A DNA stretch of 64,000 nt from Planctomycetota bacterium (lineage in GTDB: Bacteria > Planctomycetota > Phycisphaerae > Tepidisphaerales > Tepidisphaeraceae): positions 1-64,000 of the forward strand of contig JBCDCH010000014.1 of NCBI GenBank assembly GCA_039182125.1. The letters run 5' to 3'. Under the pieces are notes generated by a model. It had not been told where the DNA came from. It worked only from the letters and a program-made list of their open reading frames with translations, and did no database searches. Every line of letters begins with the position of its first letter. The stretch's first letter is position 1. Both the position numbers and the translations under genes were made by a program. This document shows positions 33,200 to 42,591 of the stretch, one piece after another.

Positions 33200-34448
33200 A
33201 GCTCACCCGCGGGTCAGCGATCGCGTACAGCACGTCGGCGATCAGGTAACTCATGATCGTCAGCAGCAGCGTGACCACCGTCAAACTCAAGAACAGCTCC
33301 TTGTCCTGGCGCAGCAGCGCCTCAATGACCAGTCGGCCCATGCCGTCGATGGTGAAGATCGTCTCGACCACCACGCTGCCGGTGATGACCGCCGGCAGCA
33401 GTGCCGCGAGGAACGTGATGATCGGGCCCAGTGCGTTACGGAACGCATGCCGCCAGACCACCACCCGCCCGGGCAAGCCCTTGGCACGCGCGGTGCGAAC
33501 GAAGTCGGCGTTGAGCGTTTCGAGCATGCTCGTCCGGCTCAACTTCGACAGGTACGCGAACTGCGTGTAGGTCAGGCAAAGCACGGGCAACACCAGGTGC
33601 CACATCGAATCGAGCAGGAAACCGGGCCGGAAGTTCGCTGTGCCCCAACCGGTTGGAAAGAACGGTTGCTGCTCGGCTTCGAGGCTCGAAAGCCCGGCCG
33701 CGGGGAACCATTGAAAGTACTTGTCGTTGGCGAGGAAGCCGATCGCCAGCACGCCGGCCCAGATGATCGGGATCGAGAACAGAGCGAGTAGGGTCGAGCC
33801 GCTGACGATGTCCTGCCAACCGCCGCGATGACGGGCGGCCCACACGCCGGTCAGGATGCTGATCGAAAGCGCCAGCGGGATCGACAACGCGTTGAGCAAC
33901 AGCGTCACCGGCAGGCGTTCCTTGATCAGTTCGGAGGTCGGACGTTTGAGCACGATGCTGTAGCCGAGGTCGCTGCCCTTGAACGGGTTGGTGCCCCACA
34001 GCAGGTCGCCGGACTCGATGCCGAAGTCGATCTCGCCGTCGGCGCGGGCTTTTTGCTCGATCTCATCGACGGCGTCGATGAGAGCGTCGCCGTCCAAGTC
34101 CGGGTCGTCGGCCTGCAGTTCGTTTTCGACCGTCGCGCGCCAGGCGCGTCGCTCGGCCCGCGCGTCGATCGCCGCCGGGTCGTCGAAGGGCACCGCCGTG
34201 ACACCCACCGGCGAGACGTTGTTCAGCCAACGCAGGTACTGCTCGAAGAACGGCTTGTCCAAGCCGAAGCGGGCGTTGATATACGCCTCCCGCTCGGCGC
34301 GGGCACCGGGGGTCATCTGGCCGTCGGGCGGGAGGATCGAATCCTCGATGCTCACCGGCGAGAAATGCATCAACGCGAACACCAGCAACGTCGCCCCCAG
34401 CAGCGTCGGGATAAACAACAGGATGCGGCGGACGATGTAGTTGAGCAT
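33192..34448 (-). CDS. ABC peptide transporter permease, OppB type, with insertion
   Basis: Permease of 418 residues against about 310 for typical OppB/DppB. It opens with MLNYIVRRILLFIPTLLGATLLVFALMHF, the standard first helix. A soluble insert of about 90 acidic residues follows (WRATVENELQADDPDLDGDALIDAVDEIEQ), then the rest of the permease domain with KGLPGRVVVWRHAFRNA as the EAA loop. The acidic insert faces the periplasm and may contact the binding protein. The gene follows the TM-anchored substrate-binding gene by 52 bases and overlaps the OppC-type gene. Confidence 0.9.
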   Translation of the reverse strand: MLNYIVRRILLFIPTLLGATLLVFALMHFSPVSIEDSILPPDGQMTPGARAEREAYINARFGLDKPFFEQYLRWLNNVSPVGVTAVPFDDPAAIDARAERRAWRATVENELQADDPDLDGDALIDAVDEIEQKARADGEIDFGIESGDLLWGTNPFKGSDLGYSIVLKRPTSELIKERLPVTLLLNALSIPLALSISILTGVWAARHRGGWQDIVSGSTLLALFSIPIIWAGVLAIGFLANDKYFQWFPAAGLSSLEAEQQPFFPTGWGTANFRPGFLLDSMWHLVLPVLCLTYTQFAYLSKLSRTSMLETLNADFVRTARAKGLPGRVVVWRHAFRNALGPIITFLAALLPAVITGSVVVETIFTIDGMGRLVIEALLRQDKELFLSLTVVTLLLTIMSYLIADVLYAIADPRVSYD

Positions 34449-34500
34449 CAGGACGGATCAGGCGGACCGGCGACGAAGACCACGCGACGAACAGCAGCCA

Positions 34501-36504
34501 CTACTGCGTGCGTTGCTGCATGGTCTGGGGGATGTACCACGGGATCACGCCGCCATTGAGGTACTCGTAGTTCAGGCCCGCCGGCGCGGTCTCGACGTTC
34601 TTGACCCGCTTGTTGAACAGACGCAGCGCTTGGCGGTTAAGCAGGAAGGTGTAGGGCTGATCCTCGTGAAGGATGCGGTGTACCTCGTGCCACTTGGGAT
34701 AGCGTGCCTTCGGGTCGATCGTGGTGCGAGCGTCTTCGATAGCGGCATCCAAGCGTTCGGAACGATAGCCGGTACGATTGTCGCCGCCGACCTTGGCTTG
34801 GTCGGAGTGGAAGATCTGGTACGGGTCGGATTCGGGCGTGCTGCTCCAGCCGAGCGTCACCGCCTCGAACTCACTCTTCTTGAGCCGATCGACCAGCACA
34901 GGCCAGTCGGCACGCTCAAGATTCATCAGCACGCCACCCTCGGCGAGGTTGTCTTGGATCGAGAGGACAATCTTCTCGGTGAACTGACTGCCGCCTGGGT
35001 AGAGAAGGTTGAACTCCAACGGCGTCCCATCTTCGTTTTCGAGAATTCCGTCGCCGTCGCGGTCCTGCCAACCAATCGACTCAAGTAACTCCAACGCCGC
35101 ACCGATGTCGTAGGGCCAGGGCTCGATCCCCGGGTTGCTTTGCGGTCCAGTGGGCGCGAAAGGACCATCGGCAACCGTGGCGTAACCCTTGTAGAGCTCG
35201 TCGGCCAGTCGCTGACGGTCGATCATCATCGTCATCGCCCGACGCAGCATCGGGTCGGCGAAGATCGTGTCGATCTCTTCGTCACTCTCGCGCCGGAGCT
35301 GATTCCAGCCGATGTAGGTGTACCCGCCGTACGGCGTGTCGTAGTTGAGCGGATACCCGATCTCCTGAATGTCCGAGTCAGCCTTGAGATCGTCGAAGTT
35401 CTCCGGCGTCGCGGCGTAGCGGTCGAGTTGGCCGTTGCGGAACATCACTTCCTCGGCCGCCTCTTCCTGCACTTGGCGAAAAATCATCCGGTCGAACGTC
35501 GTGGGCTTGCCCCAGTAGCGCGGATTACGCACCAGCACCACGTCTTCGGCTGGGGTCCAAGTCTCCCAATCACGCAGCATCATCGGCCCACTGCCCACCA
35601 ATAGACCAAGCTCTTCGTTGTACTGCGTCGGCGAATACGTCTCGTAAATGTGCTTGGGAAAAACAAGCTGCCCGCCAACGGCAGTGAAGTTCAGGAAGTA
35701 CGGCTCGTTGAACTTGAATTGGACGGTCCGGCTGTCCAGCGCTTCGTAGCTCTCAAGCTTGTCGAGGTACGAGCGGTGCCGATCGGCTTGGATTTCGGGG
35801 TTGAGAATCCAGTCGAACGTGAACACGACGTCCTCCGCCGTGAGCGGCTCGCCGTCGGAGAAGCGCAGGCCGTCGCGCAGGTAGAACGTCATCGTCAACC
35901 CGTCGTCGCTGATGTCCCACCGCTCGGCCAGCCGAGGCTCGAACTCCAGTGTGATCGGATCACGCTGGGCCATGCTCTCCTGCACGATCAGCTCGATCCA
36001 TGTCTGGTACACGTCAGAGGCGACCAGCGGGGTGAGTCGACCGATTTTGGTGCCGAAGTTGTCGAGGAACCAGCCGCCGCGGGCGAAGTCGGGCATCGCC
36101 TCGGCTTCTTCGAGCAGGGCAAACGTCGCGTCGCCGTCGAACTGGGCCGACTGCTGAGCGACCTCGGCGGGATCGACATTGGGGTCTTCGGTGTCGCCGC
36201 TGTCCACCGCTTCGGTGATCTGCTCGGTGCCGGAGGTGCCGTCGCTCGGTAGCAGCGCCGCACCGCCCTGCAGAGCCGTCGGGTCGATAACGCGGATGGT
36301 GCCGTTGCGGGTCTCGGCGAGCAGGGTGTCGAGCTTCTGGCCGAGCTGGTTCAGGTCCTTGGCGAGGATCTCGTTCTGCCGATCCAGACGGGCGACGGTG
36401 TCGAACTGGCGATCGAACTGGAGCATCGCCAACACGACCGCGACGAGCACGACGGCGATCAGGCCGAACAGAAAAAAGTCTTTGACGCCGAATCGGTTTT
36501 CCAT
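34501..36504 (-). CDS. Membrane-anchored ABC substrate-binding protein (SBP_bac_5)
   Basis: Peptide/oligosaccharide-binding protein of 667 residues. Unlike the lipoprotein encoded upstream, it begins with an uncleaved TM helix (FLFGLIAVVLVAVVLAML) and then a short coiled coil (VARLDRQNEILAKDLNQLGQKLDTLL), so the binding domain stands on a stalk. The SBP_bac_5 domain covers about residues 115-660, with typical blocks WDISDDGLTMTFYLRDGLRFSDGEPLTAEDVVFTF, and LRRAMTMMIDR. It is paired with the OppB- and OppC-type genes downstream as the second of two tandem transport modules. Confidence 0.88.
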   Translation of the reverse strand: MENRFGVKDFFLFGLIAVVLVAVVLAMLQFDRQFDTVARLDRQNEILAKDLNQLGQKLDTLLAETRNGTIRVIDPTALQGGAALLPSDGTSGTEQITEAVDSGDTEDPNVDPAEVAQQSAQFDGDATFALLEEAEAMPDFARGGWFLDNFGTKIGRLTPLVASDVYQTWIELIVQESMAQRDPITLEFEPRLAERWDISDDGLTMTFYLRDGLRFSDGEPLTAEDVVFTFDWILNPEIQADRHRSYLDKLESYEALDSRTVQFKFNEPYFLNFTAVGGQLVFPKHIYETYSPTQYNEELGLLVGSGPMMLRDWETWTPAEDVVLVRNPRYWGKPTTFDRMIFRQVQEEAAEEVMFRNGQLDRYAATPENFDDLKADSDIQEIGYPLNYDTPYGGYTYIGWNQLRRESDEEIDTIFADPMLRRAMTMMIDRQRLADELYKGYATVADGPFAPTGPQSNPGIEPWPYDIGAALELLESIGWQDRDGDGILENEDGTPLEFNLLYPGGSQFTEKIVLSIQDNLAEGGVLMNLERADWPVLVDRLKKSEFEAVTLGWSSTPESDPYQIFHSDQAKVGGDNRTGYRSERLDAAIEDARTTIDPKARYPKWHEVHRILHEDQPYTFLLNRQALRLFNKRVKNVETAPAGLNYEYLNGGVIPWYIPQTMQQRTQ

Positions 36505-36536
36505 GAGTGGCTTCCGTTACGAGATACTGACCAAAC

Positions 36537-37541
36537 TCAAATCTTCGCGGCTTCGCGCTTGGGGTCAAACAAATCCCGCAAGCCGTCACCGAGGAAGTTT
36601 AGGGCAAGCAGCGTCACCGCCAAAAGTGCGCACGGAAACACCAACTGCCACCATGTACTGCGGAATGGGTTGAACGCGTTGTCGAGCCCTTCGGACGCCA
36701 GCGAACCCCAGCTGGGCAGCGGCGGGACGACGCCGATGCCGAGGAAGCTGAGGAAACTTTCTTGCAAAATCGCCTGCGGCACCGTCAGCGTCGCGTACAC
36801 GATGATCGGCCCGATGAGGTTGGGCAGCAGGTGCCGACGGAAAATGCGGAACGGCGAAAGCCCGGCGGCACGCGACGCTTCGATGAACGGCTGCTCCCGC
36901 AGGCTCAGCGTCTGGCCACGCACCACCCGCGCCATCGTGAGCCAGCTCACCAAGCCGATCGCGAGGAACATCACCGCCAGCGATGCCGCCGATGAAGGGG
37001 AGCGGAAGAACCCGACCGATTCGAAGAGCGCTTCGAGCGGGCCTTGGAGGGCGACCTTGAAAAGGATGACGAGCAGGATGTACGGCAAGCCGTACATGAT
37101 GTCGACGAACCGCATGAGGGCCGCGTCGACCTTGCCGCCGGCGTAGCCCGCGAGGAGCCCGACACCGCAGCCGAGCACGACGCTGATCGCCGCGGCTGCG
37201 ATGCCGACCGCGAGCGAGATCACCCCGCCCAGCAGCGTGCGCGCGAGCATCGAGCGTGACTCGGCGTCGTAGCCGAAGATGCCGATGAGCCCCTGCCCGC
37301 CTTCGAGCGGCGCGGCACTGGGCGGAACGCTTACCTGGCCGTCGTAGTAGAACGCCGAGTCCTGCATGAACAGCGTCCACGGCAACGTCACCACGCAGAT
37401 CAACGCGATCACCAGCAGCACCCCTCCGCCGATGAGCACGCGATTGGACCGCAGCGCCTGCCGCCAGATCGAGTCGGGCGCGGCGGCGCGTTGGTCACGC
37501 TGGTAGTCGACGTCGGCCGTTGCGGGCGCGGGTGCCGTCAT
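36537..37541 (-). CDS. ABC peptide transporter permease, OppC type
   Basis: Permease of 334 residues, normal length for OppC/DppC. A short cytoplasmic N-terminus precedes the first helix (RVLIGGGVLLVIALICVVTLPW), then the permease domain with SLAVGIAAAAISVVLGCGVGLLAGY and the EAA loop ASRAAGLSPFRIFRRHLLPN. The C-terminus DGLRDLFDPKRE is the usual OppC ending. It overlaps the OppB-type gene by four bases (ATGA). Together with the upstream lipoprotein it completes the first transport module. Confidence 0.92.
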   Translation of the reverse strand: MTAPAPATADVDYQRDQRAAAPDSIWRQALRSNRVLIGGGVLLVIALICVVTLPWTLFMQDSAFYYDGQVSVPPSAAPLEGGQGLIGIFGYDAESRSMLARTLLGGVISLAVGIAAAAISVVLGCGVGLLAGYAGGKVDAALMRFVDIMYGLPYILLVILFKVALQGPLEALFESVGFFRSPSSAASLAVMFLAIGLVSWLTMARVVRGQTLSLREQPFIEASRAAGLSPFRIFRRHLLPNLIGPIIVYATLTVPQAILQESFLSFLGIGVVPPLPSWGSLASEGLDNAFNPFRSTWWQLVFPCALLAVTLLALNFLGDGLRDLFDPKREAAKI

Positions 37542-38530
37542 GACGCACCCCCGACGCTGATGCGAGGATCAACCACGCTGTAGAGCACGTCGACCACGAG
37601 GTTGAGCGTGAGCAGCAGGATGGAAAAGACCATGACAGTACCGAGGATCATGGGCTGATCGCGTGACTGGACGGACTCAATGAAGAAGGTGCCGAGGCCG
37701 GGGAGTTGGAAGATCTTTTCGACGACGAACGAGCCGACCAGCACGTTGGCGGTCGCGGGGCCGAGGAAGCTGAGCACGGGGAGCAGACCGTTGCGCAGGG
37801 CGTGTTTGAAGATGACCTTGATCCGGCTCACGCCCTTGGCCCGGGCGGTGCGGACGTAGTCGTTGCCGAGCACGTCGATCATGCTCACGCGGGTCAGGCG
37901 TGTGATGTACGCCATCGGCAGGAGCGAGAGCGCCGCGGCCGGGAGAATCATGTAACCGAGGTAATCGAAACACGCCGCGAGGAACGGGAACGACGAGTCG
38001 TACGCGTCGAGGTTCGCAAAGCCCCGCGTCGGCCAGCCGCCCTGCGGGAAAACTTCAAAGTTGTAGGTCAGCCCGGTGATCAGCGTCGCCGCCACCACGA
38101 AGCTCGGCAGGCTCACGCCGATGAGCGCGACCGTGAGCGAAAGGAAGTCGATCACCCCGCCCCGCCGAACCGACGCGAGCGTCCCGATGCCCACGCCCAT
38201 GAACGTCGCGAAGATGATCGCCAGCGTCCCGACCGCCAGCGACACCGGCAACGCGTCGGCGATGATCTCGTTCACCGTCGTCCCCGGCCGCGAAAAGCTC
38301 GGGCCCATCTCACCCTTGAGCATGTTGACCGGGTACGTTGTGAGAAAGTCCCAGCTGCTGGTGACGTTGTATTTTTCCTTGAGCGCTTCGACACGCTCGG
38401 GATCGTTGCGTTCCGACTGGGCGGAAAACGGATCACCCGGCGCGACCCACGCGAGCAGAAACGTAACCAAGTAGATGATCGCCAGGATCAACGGAAACTG
38501 GGCGATGCGAATAGCGAGAAATCGGGCCAT
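37538..38530 (-). CDS. ABC peptide transporter permease, OppB type
   Basis: Permease of 330 residues with the OppB/DppB layout: an N-terminal helix (MARFLAIRIAQFPLILAIIYLVTFLLAWVAPGDPF), a periplasmic segment, then the permease domain with EAA loop AKGVSRIKVIFKHALRNGLLP. The C-terminus VLYSVVDPRISVG is standard. It lies 34 bases after the substrate-binding lipoprotein gene and four-base overlaps the OppC-type gene, so the order is binding protein, OppB, OppC. Confidence 0.92.
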   Translation of the reverse strand: MARFLAIRIAQFPLILAIIYLVTFLLAWVAPGDPFSAQSERNDPERVEALKEKYNVTSSWDFLTTYPVNMLKGEMGPSFSRPGTTVNEIIADALPVSLAVGTLAIIFATFMGVGIGTLASVRRGGVIDFLSLTVALIGVSLPSFVVAATLITGLTYNFEVFPQGGWPTRGFANLDAYDSSFPFLAACFDYLGYMILPAAALSLLPMAYITRLTRVSMIDVLGNDYVRTARAKGVSRIKVIFKHALRNGLLPVLSFLGPATANVLVGSFVVEKIFQLPGLGTFFIESVQSRDQPMILGTVMVFSILLLTLNLVVDVLYSVVDPRISVGGAS

Positions 38531-38564
38531 GAAGGTGAGGGATGCGAGGCTTGAACCGAATCAG

Positions 38565-40391
38565 TTACTCGGCATCAGCAGCCGCACCGTCATTGCCGTT
38601 ACTCGCGCCGGGACCCGTTGACCGTGGCGTTTCGACCGCTTTGAGCATCACCATGTTTCGCGGGTTCATCGGGATGCCATCGACCGCAGGGTTCTTGATG
38701 AAGGTGTTGACGTAGTGGTAGATCGGCATGATCACCGCTTCGTCGATGAGTAGCTGCTCGGCCTGGGCGTAGAGGTCCAGGCGGGCCTGGGGATCGATCG
38801 TTTGGGCGGCCTCGTTGCAGAGGCGGGCGTATTCCTCGCTGACCCAGCCCGGCGTGTTGTTGAGCGAGTCGGGCATGAACATGTCGGTGAAGGTCGTCAC
38901 GTCCATGTAGTCGCCATACCAGCTACCACGGCTGATCGCGAACTCGCCGGCACGCAGGCCGTCTCCGGCAATGGCACGCATCTCGTCAGTCTCGGCGTAC
39001 TCGGGCTTGTAGCGGACCTTGAACTGGGCCATCTCGACCGGGTCCAAGTCGAACTCGATGCCGAGCTTCTCGCGCCACTGGCGGGCGAGGTTCTGGGCGA
39101 TCTGCTCGTGGTCGCCGGTGCCGGTGTTGTAGAACAGCTTGAGCCGGGGGAAACCCTCGCCATTGGGGTAGCCGGCCTCGGCGAGCCACTTCTTCGCCTG
39201 CTCGACGTCGTAGTCAATGCCGGTCGGGTGGTTGTAACCGTCAAAGTAATTGGCGTTCTGCGGGATGAACGTCGTCGCGACCATCTGATCCATGCGGACG
39301 ATGGTGTCGACGATCTCCTGCTTATCGACCGCGGCCGAGAGGGCCTTGCGAACCAGCACGTCAGAGATCGGGTTGTCGGTTCCGTCGGCGAGTTGGGGAT
39401 CGGTGTTGAACGACCAGAAGTATGTGCCGAACGCCGGACCCACCAGCAGGTCGTCGCGGCCGGACTGCCGCATGTCGTAGGCGAACTGGCCGGGGATGTC
39501 GGTGAGCCAGTCGATCAGGCCGTTCTCGTAACGCTGGAACGCGAGGTTGTGCTCGATCGGCGAGATGCTGCGAACCGTGCGGCTCTTGACGTTTTCGGCA
39601 TCCCAATAGTGCTCGTTCATCACGAGCGTCTGGCCCTGCTTCTGGTCGTTGCGGTCAAGCTTGTAGGCACCGTTGGTGACCGGGCCGTCCGCGGTCGGCT
39701 GCCACCAGTTGTCGGCGTACGTCACACGGCCCTTGTCATCGACTTCCTTGAACGGCTCCATCGACGCCTCGTGCATCGGCCAGTAGACCGTGAACGTGAG
39801 CAGGTCCGGGAAGAACGCGACCGGGCGGGTGAGGTTGACTTCGAGCGTGCGGTCGTCGATCGCCCGCATGCCGAGCATCGACTCATCGGCCATGTCGGGG
39901 CCACCTTCGCGGTAGGTCTCGGAATACTCCTTGGCACCGACGATGTACTTCTCGACGAGGTAGCTGTAGTAGCCGGCCTCGTGAAGGTGCCGTTTCCACG
40001 CGAAAATGAAATCGCCGGCGACGACAGGGTCGCCGTTGTTCCACTTGGCGTTGTCCTTGAGCGTGATGGTCCAGGTCTTGAAATCCTCGGAGTGCTCCAC
40101 GCTCTCGCCCACGCCAAGGACCGGCTCGAGCGTCGCGGCGTCGAGGCGGTAGATGCCTTCCCACATGCCCTGAGCGATGCGGATGTCCTGCATCCAGGAC
40201 ATCTGGTTGGGATCGAGCTGGGTGACTTCGCCGCGATTGGCAAAGACGAACTCGGCCTCGGCATCCGGATTGATCTCGGGGCCGGCGAATTCCGCCGAAT
40301 CGTCACACCCCACCACGGCAACCAGTGCCGCCACGGACAGGAAGCTCGAAGTGACAAGCCGGCGGCACGATACGAAAGTGGGTCTGCTCAT
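38565..40391 (-). CDS. Peptide ABC transporter substrate-binding lipoprotein (OppA-like)
   Basis: SBP_bac_5 protein of 608 residues. A lipoprotein signal peptide ends in a lipobox-like VVGC (Cys near residue 29), so the mature protein is acylated and periplasmic. The binding domain includes VFANRGEVTQLDPNQ, WTITLKDNAKWNNGDPVVAGDFIFAWKRHL (typical of the OppA group, as is NAKWNNGDPV) and VRKALSAAVDKQEIV. ATG 40391 starts the signal peptide. First gene of the six-gene transport run. Peptides are the family's usual ligand, but oligosaccharides are possible. Confidence 0.92.
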   Translation of the reverse strand: MSRPTFVSCRRLVTSSFLSVAALVAVVGCDDSAEFAGPEINPDAEAEFVFANRGEVTQLDPNQMSWMQDIRIAQGMWEGIYRLDAATLEPVLGVGESVEHSEDFKTWTITLKDNAKWNNGDPVVAGDFIFAWKRHLHEAGYYSYLVEKYIVGAKEYSETYREGGPDMADESMLGMRAIDDRTLEVNLTRPVAFFPDLLTFTVYWPMHEASMEPFKEVDDKGRVTYADNWWQPTADGPVTNGAYKLDRNDQKQGQTLVMNEHYWDAENVKSRTVRSISPIEHNLAFQRYENGLIDWLTDIPGQFAYDMRQSGRDDLLVGPAFGTYFWSFNTDPQLADGTDNPISDVLVRKALSAAVDKQEIVDTIVRMDQMVATTFIPQNANYFDGYNHPTGIDYDVEQAKKWLAEAGYPNGEGFPRLKLFYNTGTGDHEQIAQNLARQWREKLGIEFDLDPVEMAQFKVRYKPEYAETDEMRAIAGDGLRAGEFAISRGSWYGDYMDVTTFTDMFMPDSLNNTPGWVSEEYARLCNEAAQTIDPQARLDLYAQAEQLLIDEAVIMPIYHYVNTFIKNPAVDGIPMNPRNMVMLKAVETPRSTGPGASNGNDGAAADAE

Positions 40392-40477
40392 GGCGATGAC
40401 GAACGGTAAACCACACGAGCTTGCCGTTCCAGTATGAATACGGAACAACACGGCCGTGGTTCGGATTCAGAAGGCGT

Positions 40478-41638
40478 TCACTCGCCGGCAGGCAGTTCGC
40501 CGGGCACGCGGAGGTCGGGATATGCCGTCGAGAGGTCGCCGATCAGCGCGTCGACCAGCGGTTGGACCTGCGAAGGCGGGGTCTGGCTGCGGACATTGCT
40601 GGCAAGGGTCTTGGCCGATTCCCTGGCCTCGTTCAGCTTGGCCGGCTGGGCGACGAAGCTGGAGAAGGGGAAGAACCCGCCGCCGACATTGTCGATCAAC
40701 GTGTTAATCCGGCCACGCTCGGCAGCATTCTCCGGGATCAGGTTCTGCTTCTGGGCCAGCACGAGCAAGTCGGCCAGTGCTTGCGCCACCCGCTGCTCCC
40801 GGTCGCCAAGGTTACGGACGACGTCTTTGTCGGTGAGGAACATCGTGGCGGTCAGCTCCGGCTCGGCCGTGTCGGGCAAGCCGTCGACGAACTCGGGCAA
40901 CCGGGCTTCGACCAACTCGAGCACACCGTCAACGAGCAGCGGAACCGCGGCCCGAAGTTCGTTGCTGCCGTTGAGCCCTTGCGGTCCGTTGACCATGCCG
41001 ACCTGAAGCGACTCGTGTACGGCGAGCAGGATCGCCGGTTCGTCGCTGAATCGCTCGGTGGCCGACACCAACTCCTCAACAAGCAACACGCCGTCGGGCT
41101 GACGCACCATCGTTGCGAGCAGCACCGGCAGGACACCTTCGGCGGCGCGGATGCCGTGGATCGCGATTGCCTGATTGTCGGACTTGACCGCAGTGAGCAC
41201 GGGCTCGAGCAGGTCACCGCTGCGCGACTTGGTGGCCGCCTCGTGCAACACGATCGCGGCGTTGATCTTGGCCAAGGTGTTATCGCCACTGATCGCGGCG
41301 TTCAACGGCCCGGCCAAGGCGGAGCCGTAGGCACGCAGGAACGCGTCCGACGGCGACGGGCTTCCGCCGAGCTCCGCCAAGAGCTTCGCACGCGCGCCGG
41401 CGACAGTTGCGGGGTCGGCCAAGGCCGCGACCTCGTCGCCGACGAACTGGTTGATCGCCGCATTGTTCGACGTGGTGTCGGGGTCCGACCGGACCGAGGA
41501 AGAAAGCTGCGCACCGGCCGTCCCGGCGAAGCACGCCGAGACCAGCAGTGCTGCGGCAACGGTCCGACGGATACAACTGTGACGATGTCCGGCAAGGCGG
41601 TGGTTCAACACGATCTCCGGGGAGGTTGGTCGGGCCAT
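40478..41638 (-). CDS. Secreted helical-repeat (HEAT-like) protein
   Basis: Protein of 386 residues with a signal peptide whose hydrophobic core is TVAAALLVSACFAGTAGAQ. The mature part is almost all helix, with repeated pairs such as NTLAKINAAIVLHEAAT, NQAIAIHGIRAAEGVLPVLL and EPAILLAVHESLQVGM, which suggest HEAT or ARM-type repeats. No catalytic motif is seen. ATG 41638 is the likeliest start, though the signal peptide would then have a long N-region. It lies 86 bases upstream of the lipoprotein gene on the same strand and may be co-transcribed. Function unknown. Confidence 0.6.
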   Translation of the reverse strand: MARPTSPEIVLNHRLAGHRHSCIRRTVAAALLVSACFAGTAGAQLSSSVRSDPDTTSNNAAINQFVGDEVAALADPATVAGARAKLLAELGGSPSPSDAFLRAYGSALAGPLNAAISGDNTLAKINAAIVLHEAATKSRSGDLLEPVLTAVKSDNQAIAIHGIRAAEGVLPVLLATMVRQPDGVLLVEELVSATERFSDEPAILLAVHESLQVGMVNGPQGLNGSNELRAAVPLLVDGVLELVEARLPEFVDGLPDTAEPELTATMFLTDKDVVRNLGDREQRVAQALADLLVLAQKQNLIPENAAERGRINTLIDNVGGGFFPFSSFVAQPAKLNEARESAKTLASNVRSQTPPSQVQPLVDALIGDLSTAYPDLRVPGELPAGE

Positions 41639-41926
41639 GGCAGCGTGCCATGGCGGTCGCGAGCGACCCCGGCACACGCCCGTACAGGTCGTGCCGAAAC
41701 CGCATTTTCGCAAGGCACGGACGCTAAACGCCGCTGCCGGGGGTGTCAAGCCGGGCGGACCCTGATGTCGCTACCGGCGACCAATCCCCGTCGTGATCGG
41801 CAGCCCACGTTCCTATCGGACACCCATCGGCAGACACGGTCGCCGCGCCACACCCATCTGCAAAACAGGCGGCGCGAAACGCAAATCACCCCCACGTCGA
41901 CGATCCGCCGCCAATGATCCCTCGCC
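41639..41926. other. Divergent intergenic region upstream of rex
   Basis: About 288 bases between the helical-repeat gene (minus) and rex (plus). It must hold promoters for both directions. I see no repeat, RNA gene or clear Rex-type operator (TTGTGAA-N6-TTCACAA) in it. Confidence 0.4.
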
Positions 41927-42562
41927 TTGCCCGACGACCCGTTGCCCACATCCGTTGCCACCCCGATGGTTCGTCGGCTCACGCTCTACCTGCGCGAGCT
42001 CGAAGCGCTGGCGTTGCAACGGGAAGCGACGGTATCGAGTCGGGTACTCGGGGCCGCGTTGTCGCTCACCGACGCGCAGGTCCGCAAGGATCTGGCCGCG
42101 TTCGGGCAGTTCGGCCAGCCGGGCGTCGGGTATCGCGTCGACGACCTCATCCACCGCTTGCGTGGGATTCTCGGGACCGACCGCCAGTGGAACGTGCTCC
42201 TCGCCGGGGCCGGCAACATCGGGCGGGCGTTGCTGACGTACAAGCCGTTCGAAACCAAGGGCTTTCGCATCGTCGCGGTCGTCGACTCGGATGCGGGGAA
42301 GATCGGCAAGTCGCTCGGCGGCGTCGAGATTCACGACCCCGCACGCATCAACCCGTTGGTCGAAACCCACGACATCACGCTCGGCATTCTCGCGGTCCCC
42401 GCCACCGCCGCGCAACGCACCGCCGACGCGTTGGCCAACGCCGGCGTCCGCGGCCTACTCAACTTCGCCCCGACCACCCTACAAACGCCCGATGACGTCT
42501 TCGTCAACAGCGTCGACCTCGTCGGCCAGATGGAACAACTGGCGTTTCGTGTGAAGGGCTAA
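41927..42562 (+). CDS. rex: Redox-sensing transcriptional repressor Rex
   Basis: NADH/NAD+-sensing repressor of about 211 residues. The N-terminal winged helix includes SRVLGAALSLTDAQVRKDLAAFGQFGQPGVGY, the Rex hallmark. The Rossmann domain follows with VLLAGAGNIGRALL for NAD(H) binding, and the family's C-terminal swap helix closes it (VNSVDLVGQMEQLAFRV). TTG 41927 gives a full-length N-terminus; ATG 41966 would cut 13 residues and still keep the fold. No Shine-Dalgarno decides. It stands alone between two minus-strand units, and its targets are not visible here. Confidence 0.92.
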   Translation: MPDDPLPTSVATPMVRRLTLYLRELEALALQREATVSSRVLGAALSLTDAQVRKDLAAFGQFGQPGVGYRVDDLIHRLRGILGTDRQWNVLLAGAGNIGRALLTYKPFETKGFRIVAVVDSDAGKIGKSLGGVEIHDPARINPLVETHDITLGILAVPATAAQRTADALANAGVRGLLNFAPTTLQTPDDVFVNSVDLVGQMEQLAFRVKG

Positions 42563-42591
42563 GACCGTTTCATCAACCTGGGTTTGAACGT

